Part shown: piece by piece, positions 43,934 to 54,029 of the stretch | Layout: every line of letters starts with the position of its first letter | How positions within the stretch are numbered: the stretch's first letter is position 1 | DNA from: an uncultured Nitrospira sp. | Lineage (GTDB): Bacteria > Nitrospirota > Nitrospiria > Nitrospirales > Nitrospiraceae | NCBI GenBank assembly: GCA_902500995.1 | Contig: CABVSR010000011.1 | Coordinates: 62,001 to 126,000, forward strand | Direction: 5' to 3' | Length of the DNA: 64,000 bases | Position numbers and translations under genes: made by a program | The notes under the pieces: generated by a model | What the model saw: only the letters and a program-made list of their open reading frames with translations | Databases searched by the model: none | Told to the model about the DNA's origin: nothing

Positions 43934-45001
43934 TCAACGAAGCTCTTCTTGGAGAATCTGCGCAGCCTGCCGGATCGCGTCTTCCGTCAGCGAGGGATGA
44001 AGCGGCAGCGAGATGGCGGACTCGTCTACCTCGTCACTGCAAGGAAAGTCCGGCAGCTCGAGATAGCGATGCAGGGGCCGGAACACCGGTTTGCGGCATT
44101 GCAGGCCGCGATGAGCCAGGCGCGACAGGTAGTCGGTGAATTCATCGGGCGATTGCAACCCTTTCATCAATCGCACGACGAAGCGATAATACACGTGCGT
44201 CCGGCCGGCAGGAACAGCGGGCAGGGTAAACATCTCCGCCGGCAACGTGTCGCGGTACAAGCCGGCCAGCGTCGATCGCTTGTCGAGAAATTCCCCCAGC
44301 TGGTTGAGTTGCGCGACACCGATCGCCGCTTGCAGATCCGTCAATTTTGAATTGCCCGCCCCCGCATTCAGGGATGGAGCCTTATCATATTCCCGGAGCG
44401 CCCGTATCCGTTCGAGCAACGCTTCATCATTCGACAACACCATACCGCCTTCGCCGGTGCAGAGCAGCTTGGTGGCATAAAATGAGCAGACTGTCAGGGT
44501 CCCGACGCTGCCGACCGCCCGCCCCTGTTCCGTGGCGCCCAGCGTGTGCGCGCAATCTTCGATCAAGGGAATCTCCAGCGCTTGCAGGCTGGTCAAATCA
44601 GCCGGCAGGCCGAACATGTGCGGAACGATCACCGCTCGTGTGCGGCTGGTGCGCGCTTTGCGGACTTTGTGGGGGTCGAGATTGTAGGTGATCGGATTGA
44701 TATCGACGAGTCTGGCTTGGGCGCCGACACGTTGCACCGCGAGCCAGGGTGCCGAGCAGACGTAGCTCGGAAGAATCACATTGTCGCCATGGCCGACGCC
44801 CAACGCGCGCAGGGCCAGTTCCAACGCGACCGTGCCCGAACTGACCGCCACACCGCCGTGCAGCCCGATATAGGCAGCCATCCCTCGCTCGAACTGCGCC
44901 ACCACCGGCCCCCCGGTGATCTGCCCCGACTGAATGACTTCAGTGACGGCGCGCAGTTCTTCTGGTCCAAGAGAAGGCCTGGAATGCGGGATCAACGTCA
45001 T
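43934..45001 (-). CDS. DegT/DnrJ/EryC1 family sugar aminotransferase
   Basis: The 355-residue PLP enzyme has SSGTVALELAL near 54-64, IEDCAHTLGA at 147-156 (PLP Asp149) and VCSFYATKLLCTGEGGMV with Schiff-base Lys178. It starts TLIPHSRPSLGPEE, as in aminotransferases for 4-amino-4-deoxysugars. It is only moderately like the WbpE-type protein at 0.2-1.4 kb, so it probably acts on another sugar. Here it stands among housekeeping genes beside a GT4, well away from the main locus. The substrate is unknown. Confidence 0.87.
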   Translation of the reverse strand: MTLIPHSRPSLGPEELRAVTEVIQSGQITGGPVVAQFERGMAAYIGLHGGVAVSSGTVALELALRALGVGHGDNVILPSYVCSAPWLAVQRVGAQARLVDINPITYNLDPHKVRKARTSRTRAVIVPHMFGLPADLTSLQALEIPLIEDCAHTLGATEQGRAVGSVGTLTVCSFYATKLLCTGEGGMVLSNDEALLERIRALREYDKAPSLNAGAGNSKLTDLQAAIGVAQLNQLGEFLDKRSTLAGLYRDTLPAEMFTLPAVPAGRTHVYYRFVVRLMKGLQSPDEFTDYLSRLAHRGLQCRKPVFRPLHRYLELPDFPCSDEVDESAISLPLHPSLTEDAIRQAAQILQEELR

Positions 45002-45172
45002 CGTGTCAGCGTCGGCCTCGTTTACTCGTCATACGATTGACGACTACCGGCGCAAAATTCTACGTGGAAGGGCTGTTGGAACACAACATGTTCTTCAGAA
45101 GCGATGGAGGAGGAAGCTCAGTTCGATGGCGGGTGCGATGACCATGAGCCCACGCGATGGTGATGGCAGGCT

Positions 45173-46354
45173 TTAGCAAGCCACGGCTTTGGGCGCGAGG
45201 AGATCGCGATACAGAGGCTCCAGCGGCCAGAGACAACGGCTCCAGTCGTACCAGACCTCGGCCATATGGCGAGCGGCCTGCGCAAATCGCTCGCGATCGG
45301 GCTGGCTGGCGAGCAAGGTCTGTATCGATTCAATCATATCGGCAGGCTGATCGGCCACGAGCAGATCGCGGCCGGGCTGCACTTTTATGCCCTCAATCGC
45401 AAGGGAGGTCGTGATGATCGGCAATCCTGCCGCCATCGCTTCCAACAATTTCGTGCGCGTACCGGAGTTGGTGAAATGTGGCGCGACATAGATCGTCGCG
45501 GCCCGCAGATGGACCTGCATGTCGGGAACAGCCCCGGTGACCGTGATCCCCGGACCGGCCAATCGCGTCACGCACGGATCCGGATTCCTTCCCACGAGCC
45601 GCAGTTCCGCCTTGGGGAATTCCCGGCGAATCGAAGGAAACACCTCCGTGGCAAGCACCATCGCCGCATCCACATTTGACTCAGCGCTCAGGTCGCCCGT
45701 AAACAGCAACACTGGAGAGGTTATGGCTTGATCGGGCTTTGGCCGGATGGCCTGACAATCGACGCCATTGGGCACGACCAGCACATGCTGACCGGGATGC
45801 GCGGTCTCGCAACGCATCCGGTCTTCTTCGGAGACAACCGTGACACAAGCGGTCGCGGGCCAATACCAACGGTCATAAAATCCCAGCTTCAGCCGACGCG
45901 CCAATTGCTTCGGCCGTCCGGCGGGTCCCCCACCGCTCCTGAGTATTCGCAGAGGGCTCGGCAGACCGTAGGACCATAGGTCCAACACCACCGGGACCGC
46001 CGTGTAGGCCTGCAAAAAAGGCATCATTGAAAGTGTTTCGACATGAACCGCGCCATAGACGCGGCTTTTCAATCGCTCGCGCAGCGCCGCAGCCAACGCT
46101 CGATCCTTCGCGTAGGGACCGACGAGACCGATTCTATCCAGCAGGGAGGGCCCTCGCGGCGGGACAAAGGTCGTCTCCGCACACAGGCCTTGCAGCAGGC
46201 GTTGTGATTCCTCCCACCCGTCGACGGCGGGGGCAATCAGGTCTACGGGGAACCGCCTGCCCAGGAACCGGAGCAGGTGGAGCATCCGCGAGCGCCCTCC
46301 CCCCTGATGATCGCAGGGCGGGGCCGGAGCGACAAACAACAATCGATTGGACAT
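45173..46354 (-). CDS. Family 4 glycosyltransferase
   Basis: ATG 46354 starts MSNRLLFVAPAPPCDHQGGG, the GT4 N-terminal loop; the frame remains open upstream without homology. The 393-residue protein has VVPNGVDCQAI, LLFTGDLSAESNVDAAMVL at the hinge, ATIYVAPHFTNSGTRTKLLEAMAAGLPII (EX7E-like region with Asn/Ser at the first acidic position) and LAIEGIKVQPGRDLLVAD. The layout matches the glycosyl transferase/CATB-type GT4 group, in which THFTNSGTRTKLLEA is typical. It probably works with the aminotransferase next door. Confidence 0.83.
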   Translation of the reverse strand: MSNRLLFVAPAPPCDHQGGGRSRMLHLLRFLGRRFPVDLIAPAVDGWEESQRLLQGLCAETTFVPPRGPSLLDRIGLVGPYAKDRALAAALRERLKSRVYGAVHVETLSMMPFLQAYTAVPVVLDLWSYGLPSPLRILRSGGGPAGRPKQLARRLKLGFYDRWYWPATACVTVVSEEDRMRCETAHPGQHVLVVPNGVDCQAIRPKPDQAITSPVLLFTGDLSAESNVDAAMVLATEVFPSIRREFPKAELRLVGRNPDPCVTRLAGPGITVTGAVPDMQVHLRAATIYVAPHFTNSGTRTKLLEAMAAGLPIITTSLAIEGIKVQPGRDLLVADQPADMIESIQTLLASQPDRERFAQAARHMAEVWYDWSRCLWPLEPLYRDLLAPKAVAC

Positions 46355-46591
46355 TACCTCGTCGCCTTCTTGCCGATCATCGTGCAATACCCTCCCTGAC
46401 CAATTCCAGTCCGGGTGGTCCACGACAACCCTCGAGTAAACAGATGCGGAGGTATGTGCATGTGCCATGCCTTGGCGGCAGACAACAGGACCCGCGAGAT
46501 ATTGCCGACTTAGGCCGGCATCTGACTCACACATCGGCAAAATTGACAGGGGCATGCGTGCAAAACAGGGCATCCGGCACATTCGACCAAC

Positions 46592-49123
46592 CTAGTTCCA
46601 ATTCCACCGACGCCACAGGCGACGAAAATTATCCTGTTCGATCGTCCATAGGGGTTCAGTCACCAGCGCCGGTTGAAGCTGCCATTCTCTTGTGCTGTGC
46701 ATGGTCAGATGCGGCTGCGCCAGGTCGAGATCGGCCCACACGGCGCCATCCTGATCCGTTCTCCATAACTGCGTCTCAATGGACTGGTACGCGGCAATGA
46801 CCTCACCTCCGGGGTGACCGTAGGAATTGCGACGCCCGGCCGACACCACGGCGATGTCGGGCTGGACCGTATTCAGCCATTCACGATGGAGCGAACTCAG
46901 TGCCCCATGATGTGGAACCTTCAACAGATTGATGTGGTGGAGTTGACCGGATTGCATCATCCTCGCCAAGCCTTCTCGCTCGATGTCCCCGGTAAACAAC
47001 ATCCGTTGGGGACCGCACTGGAGTTCAGTCACAACCGATACATTGTTCAAGGACTGCTGTTTCCCCATAGACAATAGGTCACGGCCGGGCGGCGGATTCA
47101 GCACGGTCATGGCGCACTCTCCGCTTTCCACCATCCGTCTTCCCTGCTCCGCCACCTTCGCCTGGAGATTCCGTTGCGCCACGGCTCGTTCGATCTTTCG
47201 CCAAAACTCCTCGCTCCTGGTCACACCATTGGTCCAGAAATTCTCCACCCGAAAATGGGCCAGTATCCAGGCCAGTCCTCCTGCATGATCCAGTTGAGGA
47301 TGCGTCGCGATCACGTGGTCGACGGCGCGAATCCCGCGATTCCACAGGAAAGGCGCCACGACGCTGCGCCCCATGTCGAACCGCTCATAGGTGGCGCCGC
47401 CGTCGATGAGCACAACCTCGCCCTCCGGCAATTCAATCACCGCGCTGTCTCCCTGGCCCACATCGAGAAATGTCACCCGGACCTGCCCCTCGCGGGTGAA
47501 GGGACGCGGAGACCATAACCACCAGATGATCAAGACGGCCATGCTCGCCGCCATCGCATATTGCGCCGACGGAGCGGCAGAAGCCGGCCGACGAGTCAGC
47601 AGCGCCCACCCCACCACATAAAACAGGGCCATCATAGGGACGGTCGGCGCGGCCACAAACCATTCCGCCCCGGGCAAACCTGCCAGCCATTGGGTCGAGG
47701 CCATCATGCCCTGCGCGAGGATCTCGATCACTCCGGCGGCGGGAAGCGTACTGCTGTGCGACACGATGACCCAGACCGCGGACAGCAAACTGATCGGCAA
47801 CAGAATGAACCCCACGAACGGCACCATGAGCAAATTGGCGAGCAACCCCATCCAGGCGACTTGATTGAAGTAGCAGGCCACCAGCGGCAAGGTCGCTAGC
47901 GTCACCCAAGCCGTCAGCCGCACCGACTCCCTGATCCAATACCACGTTCGCCCGGCCATGCCTGTGGCGGGCGGCGGCAGTTCGTCCGCGCGAGAATCTC
48001 GTTGCAGGGCCAGCGCCAACACCCAGACGGACAGATAGGAGAGTTGAAAGGAAATATCGTACAGGGCGGCAGGATGTGCCAAGAGCGTCAGCCAGGCTGC
48101 CGCCGCCAAGGCATGCAATAGGTACTGCGGCGAGCCCAACCATACGGTCCAGAGACCCACGACGATCATGATCGCCGACCGGATCGTCGCCGTTTCCGCC
48201 CCCGCCAGCAACGTGTAACCCATGACCGGCATGAGCGTGAACAAGGCCGCTACCCTGGTCGGGATCAGCCACCGCGAGAGACTCAAGAGCAGAGGGGAAG
48301 GAAGCAGCAAGCAAGCTTTCCTGATCAGCGCAAAGGAGAGCAACGCGATGAGGCCAAGATGGGACCCGGAGATCGACAGAATGTGCACGGTCCCGGTCGT
48401 CATGAACCACTCGCGGACCTCCGGCGTGAGGAATCCCTGTTCGCCGATGGTCAAGCTAAGGAACAGGCCGCGAACCGGCTGGGACAACGTATCGGCTGCA
48501 TTCCGCACCCGGCTGCGCCAGGCATCGATACGGGACGAGATCCAATAAGACAGCACGCCGGCATCCGTACCAAGCACGTCGACCGCGCCCGCGCCGGAGA
48601 CCGAACCCACGGCATCGACACCCTGCGCCTCCAGATAGGCGGCGTAGTCGAATCCTCGTGGATTGACCGTCCCTGAGGGCGCATGTACGCGGGTTCGCAT
48701 GCGGATCTGCAGACCGCGTTGAAGGTCGCGATCGGGGTCGCGCCAGGTCAGCCGGAGCACAAACGGCGTGGCGAGTTCGGGATCATCGCTGGCCGTCACC
48801 CGCACGAGGGCGGTCAGCCGGCCCGGTGCGTGTCGAACGGACTCCACGATGGTTCCGGTAAGACCGGCCGGAAGAGCAGCAGGATGGTCCGGCACCGCAG
48901 TATGCGGCGTCAGCCACGCGAACAGGGTCCAGTACAGGCAGCCGCCAAAAAGGCAGACGAGCAGAAGATGACCCTGCCCTGCTCTGAGCGCCCCTCGCCG
49001 CTCAGCCAGCACCGTCGCCACGGTCGCCGCGCCGAGAAGCACCGCAATGCTGAAAGGGAAAAAGTGGAGGTACGAGCCGAGAGCGAGTCCGAGGATGAAG
49101 ATGATCGTCAGGAACGGCAGCAT
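46592..49123 (-). CDS. comEC: ComEC/Rec2 DNA-uptake channel protein
   Basis: The 843-residue protein has the three-part ComEC layout: an N-terminal membrane/OB-like region (DUF4131-type, about residues 1-200), the Competence domain with many membrane spans (about 220-520, including GTVHILSISGSHLGLIALLS), and a C-terminal metallo-beta-lactamase-like domain starting VTFLDVGQGDSAVIELPEGEV, with VIATHPQLDHAGGLAWIL as the metal-ligand motif. It forms the inner-membrane channel and perhaps the nuclease that makes single-stranded DNA. With the ComEA-like protein at 38.1 kb, it suggests at least part of a natural-transformation apparatus. Confidence 0.93.
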   Translation of the reverse strand: MLPFLTIIFILGLALGSYLHFFPFSIAVLLGAATVATVLAERRGALRAGQGHLLLVCLFGGCLYWTLFAWLTPHTAVPDHPAALPAGLTGTIVESVRHAPGRLTALVRVTASDDPELATPFVLRLTWRDPDRDLQRGLQIRMRTRVHAPSGTVNPRGFDYAAYLEAQGVDAVGSVSGAGAVDVLGTDAGVLSYWISSRIDAWRSRVRNAADTLSQPVRGLFLSLTIGEQGFLTPEVREWFMTTGTVHILSISGSHLGLIALLSFALIRKACLLLPSPLLLSLSRWLIPTRVAALFTLMPVMGYTLLAGAETATIRSAIMIVVGLWTVWLGSPQYLLHALAAAAWLTLLAHPAALYDISFQLSYLSVWVLALALQRDSRADELPPPATGMAGRTWYWIRESVRLTAWVTLATLPLVACYFNQVAWMGLLANLLMVPFVGFILLPISLLSAVWVIVSHSSTLPAAGVIEILAQGMMASTQWLAGLPGAEWFVAAPTVPMMALFYVVGWALLTRRPASAAPSAQYAMAASMAVLIIWWLWSPRPFTREGQVRVTFLDVGQGDSAVIELPEGEVVLIDGGATYERFDMGRSVVAPFLWNRGIRAVDHVIATHPQLDHAGGLAWILAHFRVENFWTNGVTRSEEFWRKIERAVAQRNLQAKVAEQGRRMVESGECAMTVLNPPPGRDLLSMGKQQSLNNVSVVTELQCGPQRMLFTGDIEREGLARMMQSGQLHHINLLKVPHHGALSSLHREWLNTVQPDIAVVSAGRRNSYGHPGGEVIAAYQSIETQLWRTDQDGAVWADLDLAQPHLTMHSTREWQLQPALVTEPLWTIEQDNFRRLWRRWNWN

Positions 49124-49149
49124 CCGGCGACTCGGACCAGAGGCCGGTG

Positions 49150-50499
49150 CTACCCGATACGAGCGCGCACGATATCCGCCAGGTGATCCGCGACCTCGCG
49201 AATGGTGGAGTCGCGCTCACCTTCCACCATGATCCGCAACAGCGCTTCGGTGCCGGAATACCGTACCAAGACTCGCCCACTGCCGTTCAAGGTGGCTTCC
49301 GCAGTTTTGATGGCCTGCTGAATGTCCGGAATCTGATTCAAATCCGGCTTATGTTTCACTTTGACGTTCAGCAGAACCTGCGGCACAGCGGTCATGGCCT
49401 TCGCCAGTTCGGACAGCGGCTTCCCCGTGCGTTTCATCAAAGAAAGGATCTGCAAGGCCGAAATCAACCCGTCGCCGGTCGTGTTATGGTCCAGGAAAAT
49501 AAAGTGACCGGATTGCTCGCCGCCGAAGTTATACCCGTCCGCCAGCATGCGCTCCATCAGATACCGGTCCCCCACCGGCGTTCGCATCAGATTGATGCCG
49601 GCCTTCTTCATCGCGAGTTCCAACCCGAAATTGCTCATCACGGTTCCGACGACGGTCTGCGAGGCGAGCCGTCCCTGCCCATGCAAGTCGAGCCCCAGCG
49701 CGGCCATGACGTGGTCGCCATCCACGATCTTGCCTTGCTCGCAGACAAAAATCGCCCGATCGGCATCGCCGTCCAGCGCGATGCCGATGTGCGCGCCATG
49801 CCGACGCACGGCCTCCTGCAATCGCTCCGGATGCACGGCGCCGCAGTGATCATTGATGTTCATCCCGTCAGGCGTATTGGCGATGACCTCGATGTCGGCA
49901 CCCAACTCGCGCAACACGGCGGGGGCCACTTTGTAGGCGGCGCCATTGGCGCAATCCACGACCAATTTGACCCCTTGAAAATCGAGATCCCGCGGCAGCG
50001 ACCGTTTGACAAATTCGATATACCGCCCCTCGGCATCACCGATCCGGTAAGCCTTGCCGATCGCATCCGCCGTGGGCCGCAGATGTTTGATCTCGTCGGA
50101 AACGATCAACTGTTCGATGCGTGCCTCCAGCTCATCCGGCAGTTTGAAGCCTTCGTTGGAGAAGAACTTGATGCCGTTGTCCTGGTAGGGATTGTGCGAG
50201 GCAGAAATCACCACACCCGCATCCGCGCGCAAACTTCGGGTCAGAAACGCGATCGCCGGGGTCGGCATCGGACCGACGAGCAGGACATCGACTCCCATCG
50301 AACAAATGCCCGACGTCAAGGCCGATTCCAGCATATATCCGGATAAGCGCGTGTCTTTCCCAATCACCACCTGGTGCCTGCCGGCCCGCCGCATGAAAAT
50401 ATGCGCGGCGGCACGGCCGAGCTGCATGGCGATTTCGCTGGTCATGGGTTCGAGGTTCGCAACCCCGCGAACGCCGTCTGTGCCGAACAATTTACGCAT
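49150..50499 (-). CDS. glmM: Phosphoglucosamine mutase
   Basis: The 449-residue alpha-D-phosphohexomutase makes GlcN-1-P for UDP-GlcNAc, the precursor of peptidoglycan, LPS and the nucleotide-sugars used in this locus. It begins [16 protein letters not shown]; the phosphoserine loop is [17 protein letters not shown] with Ser101, the metal loop is DGDADRAIF near 243, and the sugar-binding loop is [10 protein letters not shown]. All are standard for GlmM. Its start overlaps the folP stop by eight bases, the usual folP-glmM arrangement behind ftsH. Confidence 0.97.
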   Translation of the reverse strand: MRKLFGTDGVRGVANLEPMTSEIAMQLGRAAAHIFMRRAGRHQVVIGKDTRLSGYMLESALTSGICSMGVDVLLVGPMPTPAIAFLTRSLRADAGVVISASHNPYQDNGIKFFSNEGFKLPDELEARIEQLIVSDEIKHLRPTADAIGKAYRIGDAEGRYIEFVKRSLPRDLDFQGVKLVVDCANGAAYKVAPAVLRELGADIEVIANTPDGMNINDHCGAVHPERLQEAVRRHGAHIGIALDGDADRAIFVCEQGKIVDGDHVMAALGLDLHGQGRLASQTVVGTVMSNFGLELAMKKAGINLMRTPVGDRYLMERMLADGYNFGGEQSGHFIFLDHNTTGDGLISALQILSLMKRTGKPLSELAKAMTAVPQVLLNVKVKHKPDLNQIPDIQQAIKTAEATLNGSGRVLVRYSGTEALLRIMVEGERDSTIREVADHLADIVRARIG

Positions 50500-51388
50500 T
50501 GGATACCTCTACAGAAGAACGCGCGTGACGGGAAATGGCTGACACGACGGCGGCCGTATCTTTCATGGCACGCACGTCATGCACACGAATAATCTTGGCG
50601 CCTTTCAACACTGCTACTGCGATGGCTCCGGCGGTACCGTATCCCCGTTCGTGAACCGGTTGCCGGGTCAGATTCCCGATGAATTGTTTACGGGATACCC
50701 CGGCGAGAACCGGATACCCCAATTTCGTGAACGCCTCGAACTCCGCGAGCAGGTGCAGGTTATGCTCTTGGAGCTTACCAAAACCGAAGCCCGGGTCAAG
50801 GATGATTTGACTTGGGCGGATGCCTCGGGCGATCGCCTCCTGCGCCCGCTGCTGCAGGAACAGCGCGACTTCTTCCACCACGTTTTCATACCGCGGCGAT
50901 TTCTGCATCGTCTGCGGCGTTCCCTGCATATGCATCAACACCACGGCAACGCCGGTCTCGGCCACCAGCGCGGCCATCGACGGATCAGCCTGCAACGCGC
51001 TGATATCGTTTACGATGACGGCTCCCGCCTGGATGGCCGCTCGGGCTACGGCAGCCTTCGTGGTATCGACCGAAATAGGAAGGGAAACGGCCTGATACAC
51101 CGCTTCCACGACCGGGATCAAGCGGCGCAATTCCTCGCTCTGCTCAATCGGTTGTGACCCGGGTCGCGAAGATTCAGCGCCGATGTCGATGAGATCGGCC
51201 CCCTGGGCCTGCATCTCCCTGGCATGATTCACCGCCTGCTCGATCGTGACGTAGGCACCCCCATCTGAAAATGAGTCAGGAGTGACATTGAGGACCCCCA
51301 TGACGAGCGGAGTGGATTCAATCGTGATCGTGCGGGGCCCCGCAGTGATCTCGACGCGGCGGGGTGCTGATTGGTTTCCAAAGGTCAC
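50492..51388 (-). CDS. folP: Dihydropteroate synthase
   Basis: The 298-residue TIM-barrel enzyme condenses p-aminobenzoate with the pterin pyrophosphate in folate synthesis. Motifs are [19 protein letters not shown] (pterin site), [14 protein letters not shown] (pAB loop) and [33 protein letters not shown]. It overlaps glmM by eight bases and follows ftsH after a 185-bp gap with a strong hairpin. The N-terminal 25 residues before the barrel are somewhat longer than in E. coli FolP. Confidence 0.96.
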   Translation of the reverse strand: MTFGNQSAPRRVEITAGPRTITIESTPLVMGVLNVTPDSFSDGGAYVTIEQAVNHAREMQAQGADLIDIGAESSRPGSQPIEQSEELRRLIPVVEAVYQAVSLPISVDTTKAAVARAAIQAGAVIVNDISALQADPSMAALVAETGVAVVLMHMQGTPQTMQKSPRYENVVEEVALFLQQRAQEAIARGIRPSQIILDPGFGFGKLQEHNLHLLAEFEAFTKLGYPVLAGVSRKQFIGNLTRQPVHERGYGTAGAIAVAVLKGAKIIRVHDVRAMKDTAAVVSAISRHARSSVEVSNA

Positions 51389-51522
51389 GGCAAGTCCTTA
51401 GGGGCAAACAGGAACAGAGTATGGGGTCATGTGAGCCGACGAGGACGGGACATGGGGAACGAACCACCAAAAGGTAGCAGGCTTTCCAAATCCTTGGCCC
51501 GGAGCTCACCAGAGGGAATATG

Positions 51523-51558
51523 CTTCGCAGGAGCCACCCTATGGTGCCTCCTGCGAAG
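51523..51558 (-). terminator. Strong 16-bp stem-loop after ftsH
   Basis: CTTCGCAGGAGCCACC (51523-51538) and GGTGCCTCCTGCGAAG (51543-51558) pair over 16 positions with a single mismatch and a four-base CTAT loop. It lies 15 bases downstream of the ftsH stop on the minus strand, ahead of folP. No uridine run follows, so it may slow or partly terminate transcription, or protect the ftsH mRNA 3' end, rather than be a classical intrinsic terminator. Confidence 0.55.
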
Positions 51559-51573
51559 CCGGCAGTCTACATG

Positions 51574-53388
51574 TTAGGCGGGAACCGTCTGTGATGAGGA
51601 TCCCTGAATGAGGATCTGATCGATCTCCAATGCGTCCAACACTTCTTTTTCAAGCAAGGCTTCGGCCAGCGCCTTGAGACTGGTCATGTTGTCGGTCAGG
51701 ATCCGCTTGGCGCGTTCGTAATTTTCCGTCACCAAACGCCTGACTTCATGATCGATTTCCAGTGCCACCTGTTCGCTGAAATCACGCTTCGACCCGATCT
51801 CCCGGCCCAGGAAGATTTCTTCCTCTTTACGGCCGAAGGTGAGGGGCCCCAACTTTTCACTCATACCCCACTCGCAAACCATTTTCCTGGCGAGATCCGT
51901 CGCGCGCTCCAAATCATTGCCCGCACCGGTCGTCACATCGTGCAAGACCAACTCCTCGGCGACCCGCCCGCCCATGAGGATTGCGAGGTTGTTGTAGAGG
52001 AAGTCTTTGGAATAATTGTGACGGTCATCGGTCGGCAGTTGCATCGTCACACCGAGCGCCCGCCCGCGAGGAATGATCGTGACCTTGTGCACCGGATCCG
52101 TGCCGGGAAGCAGTTTGGCCATCAGCGCGTGGCCGGCCTCATGGTAGGCCGTGGTGCGTTTTTCTTCGTCGGTAAGCACCATGCTTTTCCGTTCCGCACC
52201 CATCAGCACTTTATCCTTCGCCATTTCGAAGTCGATCAGCTCGACCTCTTTCTTATTCAGACGAGCAGCCCACAATGCCGCTTCGTTGACGAGATTTTCG
52301 AGGTCGGCCCCGGAGAATCCCGGGGTGCCGCGCGCGATCTTCTCCAATTCAACGTCTGTGGCGAGAGGAACTTTCTTCGTGTGCACTTTCAGGATTTCAG
52401 ACCGGCCACGCAAGTCCGGACGGTTGACGACGACCTGCCGGTCGAAACGACCAGGGCGCAGCAAAGCCGGATCCAACACGTCGGGACGATTGGTGGCGGC
52501 AATCAGAATGACGCCTTCGGTCGTGTCGAACCCGTCCATCTCCACGAGCAATTGGTTCAGGGTTTGTTCGCGCTCATCGTGGCCTCCACCAAGGCCCGCG
52601 CCTCGCAAGCGGCCGACTGCATCAATTTCATCGATGAAGATGATACAGGGGGCGTGTTTCTTTCCCTGCTCGAACAGATCCCGCACCCGGGAAGCTCCGA
52701 CACCGACAAACATTTCGACGAAATCGGACCCGCTGATGCTGAAGAACGGCACACCCGCCTCGCCGGCAATCGCCTTGGCCAGGAGGGTTTTACCCGTGCC
52801 CGGAGGACCGACGATGAGCACGCCCTTCGGAATGCGCCCGCCCAGTTTCTGGAACTTTCTGGGATCTTTCAGGAATTCAATAATCTCAAGCACTTCCTCC
52901 TTGGCTTCCTCAATACCGGCCACATCCGAGAACGTCACTTTCTTGCGCTCTTCCGTCAACATGCGAGCACGGCTTTTCCCGAAGGACAAGGCTTTGTTCC
53001 CGCCGATTTGCATTTGGCGCATGAGGAAGAACCAGAGCCCGAGGAACAGGATAAAGGGTCCCCAGGTCACCAGGAAGGTGATATACCAGGGGCTCTCGTC
53101 AGGAGGCCGGGCTTCGATCTGCACATCTTTTTCGCGTAAATGCTTCACCAACTCCGGATACTCGGCGGTGTAGGTCCGGATCCGGCTTTGGTCTTTCAAG
53201 ATGGCGCTGATGTGATTGGCTTTGATGGTGACCTTCATGACCTCGCCCTTATCGAGTTTGGCCATGAAATCGCTGAATATGACTTCATCTTCCGGTGCAT
53301 GGGTCGGCACGCTGAACAAATTGAACAGCAGAATCATGAACAGGCCGACCACGACCCAGAACAATAAATTCTTTACGCGTGAATTCAT
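51574..53388 (-). CDS. ftsH: ATP-dependent zinc metalloprotease FtsH
   Basis: The 604-residue membrane AAA+ protease degrades unassembled membrane and some regulatory proteins. It has two N-terminal membrane segments ([18 protein letters not shown] at 8-25; [19 protein letters not shown] at 103-121), Walker A GPPGTGKT (194-201), Walker [13 protein letters not shown], the SRH region with RPGRFDRQV and the zinc site HEAGH (416-420). A strong AAAGGAGAGGTG Shine-Dalgarno precedes the ATG. It sits in the conserved order tilS, hpt, ftsH, folP. Confidence 0.97.
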   Translation of the reverse strand: MNSRVKNLLFWVVVGLFMILLFNLFSVPTHAPEDEVIFSDFMAKLDKGEVMKVTIKANHISAILKDQSRIRTYTAEYPELVKHLREKDVQIEARPPDESPWYITFLVTWGPFILFLGLWFFLMRQMQIGGNKALSFGKSRARMLTEERKKVTFSDVAGIEEAKEEVLEIIEFLKDPRKFQKLGGRIPKGVLIVGPPGTGKTLLAKAIAGEAGVPFFSISGSDFVEMFVGVGASRVRDLFEQGKKHAPCIIFIDEIDAVGRLRGAGLGGGHDEREQTLNQLLVEMDGFDTTEGVILIAATNRPDVLDPALLRPGRFDRQVVVNRPDLRGRSEILKVHTKKVPLATDVELEKIARGTPGFSGADLENLVNEAALWAARLNKKEVELIDFEMAKDKVLMGAERKSMVLTDEEKRTTAYHEAGHALMAKLLPGTDPVHKVTIIPRGRALGVTMQLPTDDRHNYSKDFLYNNLAILMGGRVAEELVLHDVTTGAGNDLERATDLARKMVCEWGMSEKLGPLTFGRKEEEIFLGREIGSKRDFSEQVALEIDHEVRRLVTENYERAKRILTDNMTSLKALAEALLEKEVLDALEIDQILIQGSSSQTVPA

Positions 53389-53475
53389 CCACCTCTCCTT
53401 TGAGGATATTAGGCAGAACGAAAATTAGCTAAGCCTGCAGAATGTTACCATAGGTTTCGCAGGGGGAACAACCTT

Positions 53476-54027
53476 TCATGCTGACTCCTGCTCCCCTTCC
53501 TCACCTTGATCGAGCGCGGCCAGGTAGGGAAGATTGCGATACTCCTGCCGGTAATCGAGCCCATATCCGACCACAAACTTGTTGGGGATCTTGAATCCCA
53601 CATACTCCAGATCGACCTCGACTTGCCGCCGTTCCGGCTTGCTGAGCAGCGTACAGACCTTCAACGATCGGGGCTTCCGTCTCGACAACGTCTTCATGAG
53701 ATACTGCACGGTGAGGCCCGAATCGACAATGTCCTCAACCAAGAGGACATCCTTCCCCGCAATCGGTTCAGTCAAGTCGGAAATCAGCTTCACCTTGCCG
53801 GAACTTTTTTTGCCGGCCCCGTAACTGGTCACCACGATGAATTCCACGCGCATTGGAATACGGATCGCCCTCGCCAGGTCGGCATAAAAGGCATACGCAC
53901 CCTTGAGCACCCCCACCAATACCAACTCCTTGCCGGCGTAGTCAGACGCGATCTGTCGTCCGAGTTCACGGATTCGAGTTCGCATCTGTTCCTGCGTCAC
54001 GATGGGGCGGCCAAAAATGCGTTCCAT
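53476..54027 (-). CDS. hpt: Hypoxanthine phosphoribosyltransferase
   Basis: ATG 54027 starts MERIFGRPIVTQEQM and gives 183 residues; a longer reading into tilS is only frame overlap. The purine-salvage enzyme shows LVLVGVLKGAYAFYADL, the PRPP loop VLLVEDIVDSGLTVQYLM, and PNKFVVGYGLDYRQEYRNLPYLA near the C-terminus, as in the HPRT family. It starts two bases before the tilS stop region ends, so it is coupled to tilS. The hpt-ftsH neighbourhood is widely conserved. Confidence 0.95.
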   Translation of the reverse strand: MERIFGRPIVTQEQMRTRIRELGRQIASDYAGKELVLVGVLKGAYAFYADLARAIRIPMRVEFIVVTSYGAGKKSSGKVKLISDLTEPIAGKDVLLVEDIVDSGLTVQYLMKTLSRRKPRSLKVCTLLSKPERRQVEVDLEYVGFKIPNKFVVGYGLDYRQEYRNLPYLAALDQGEEGEQESA

Positions 54028-54029
54028 TC

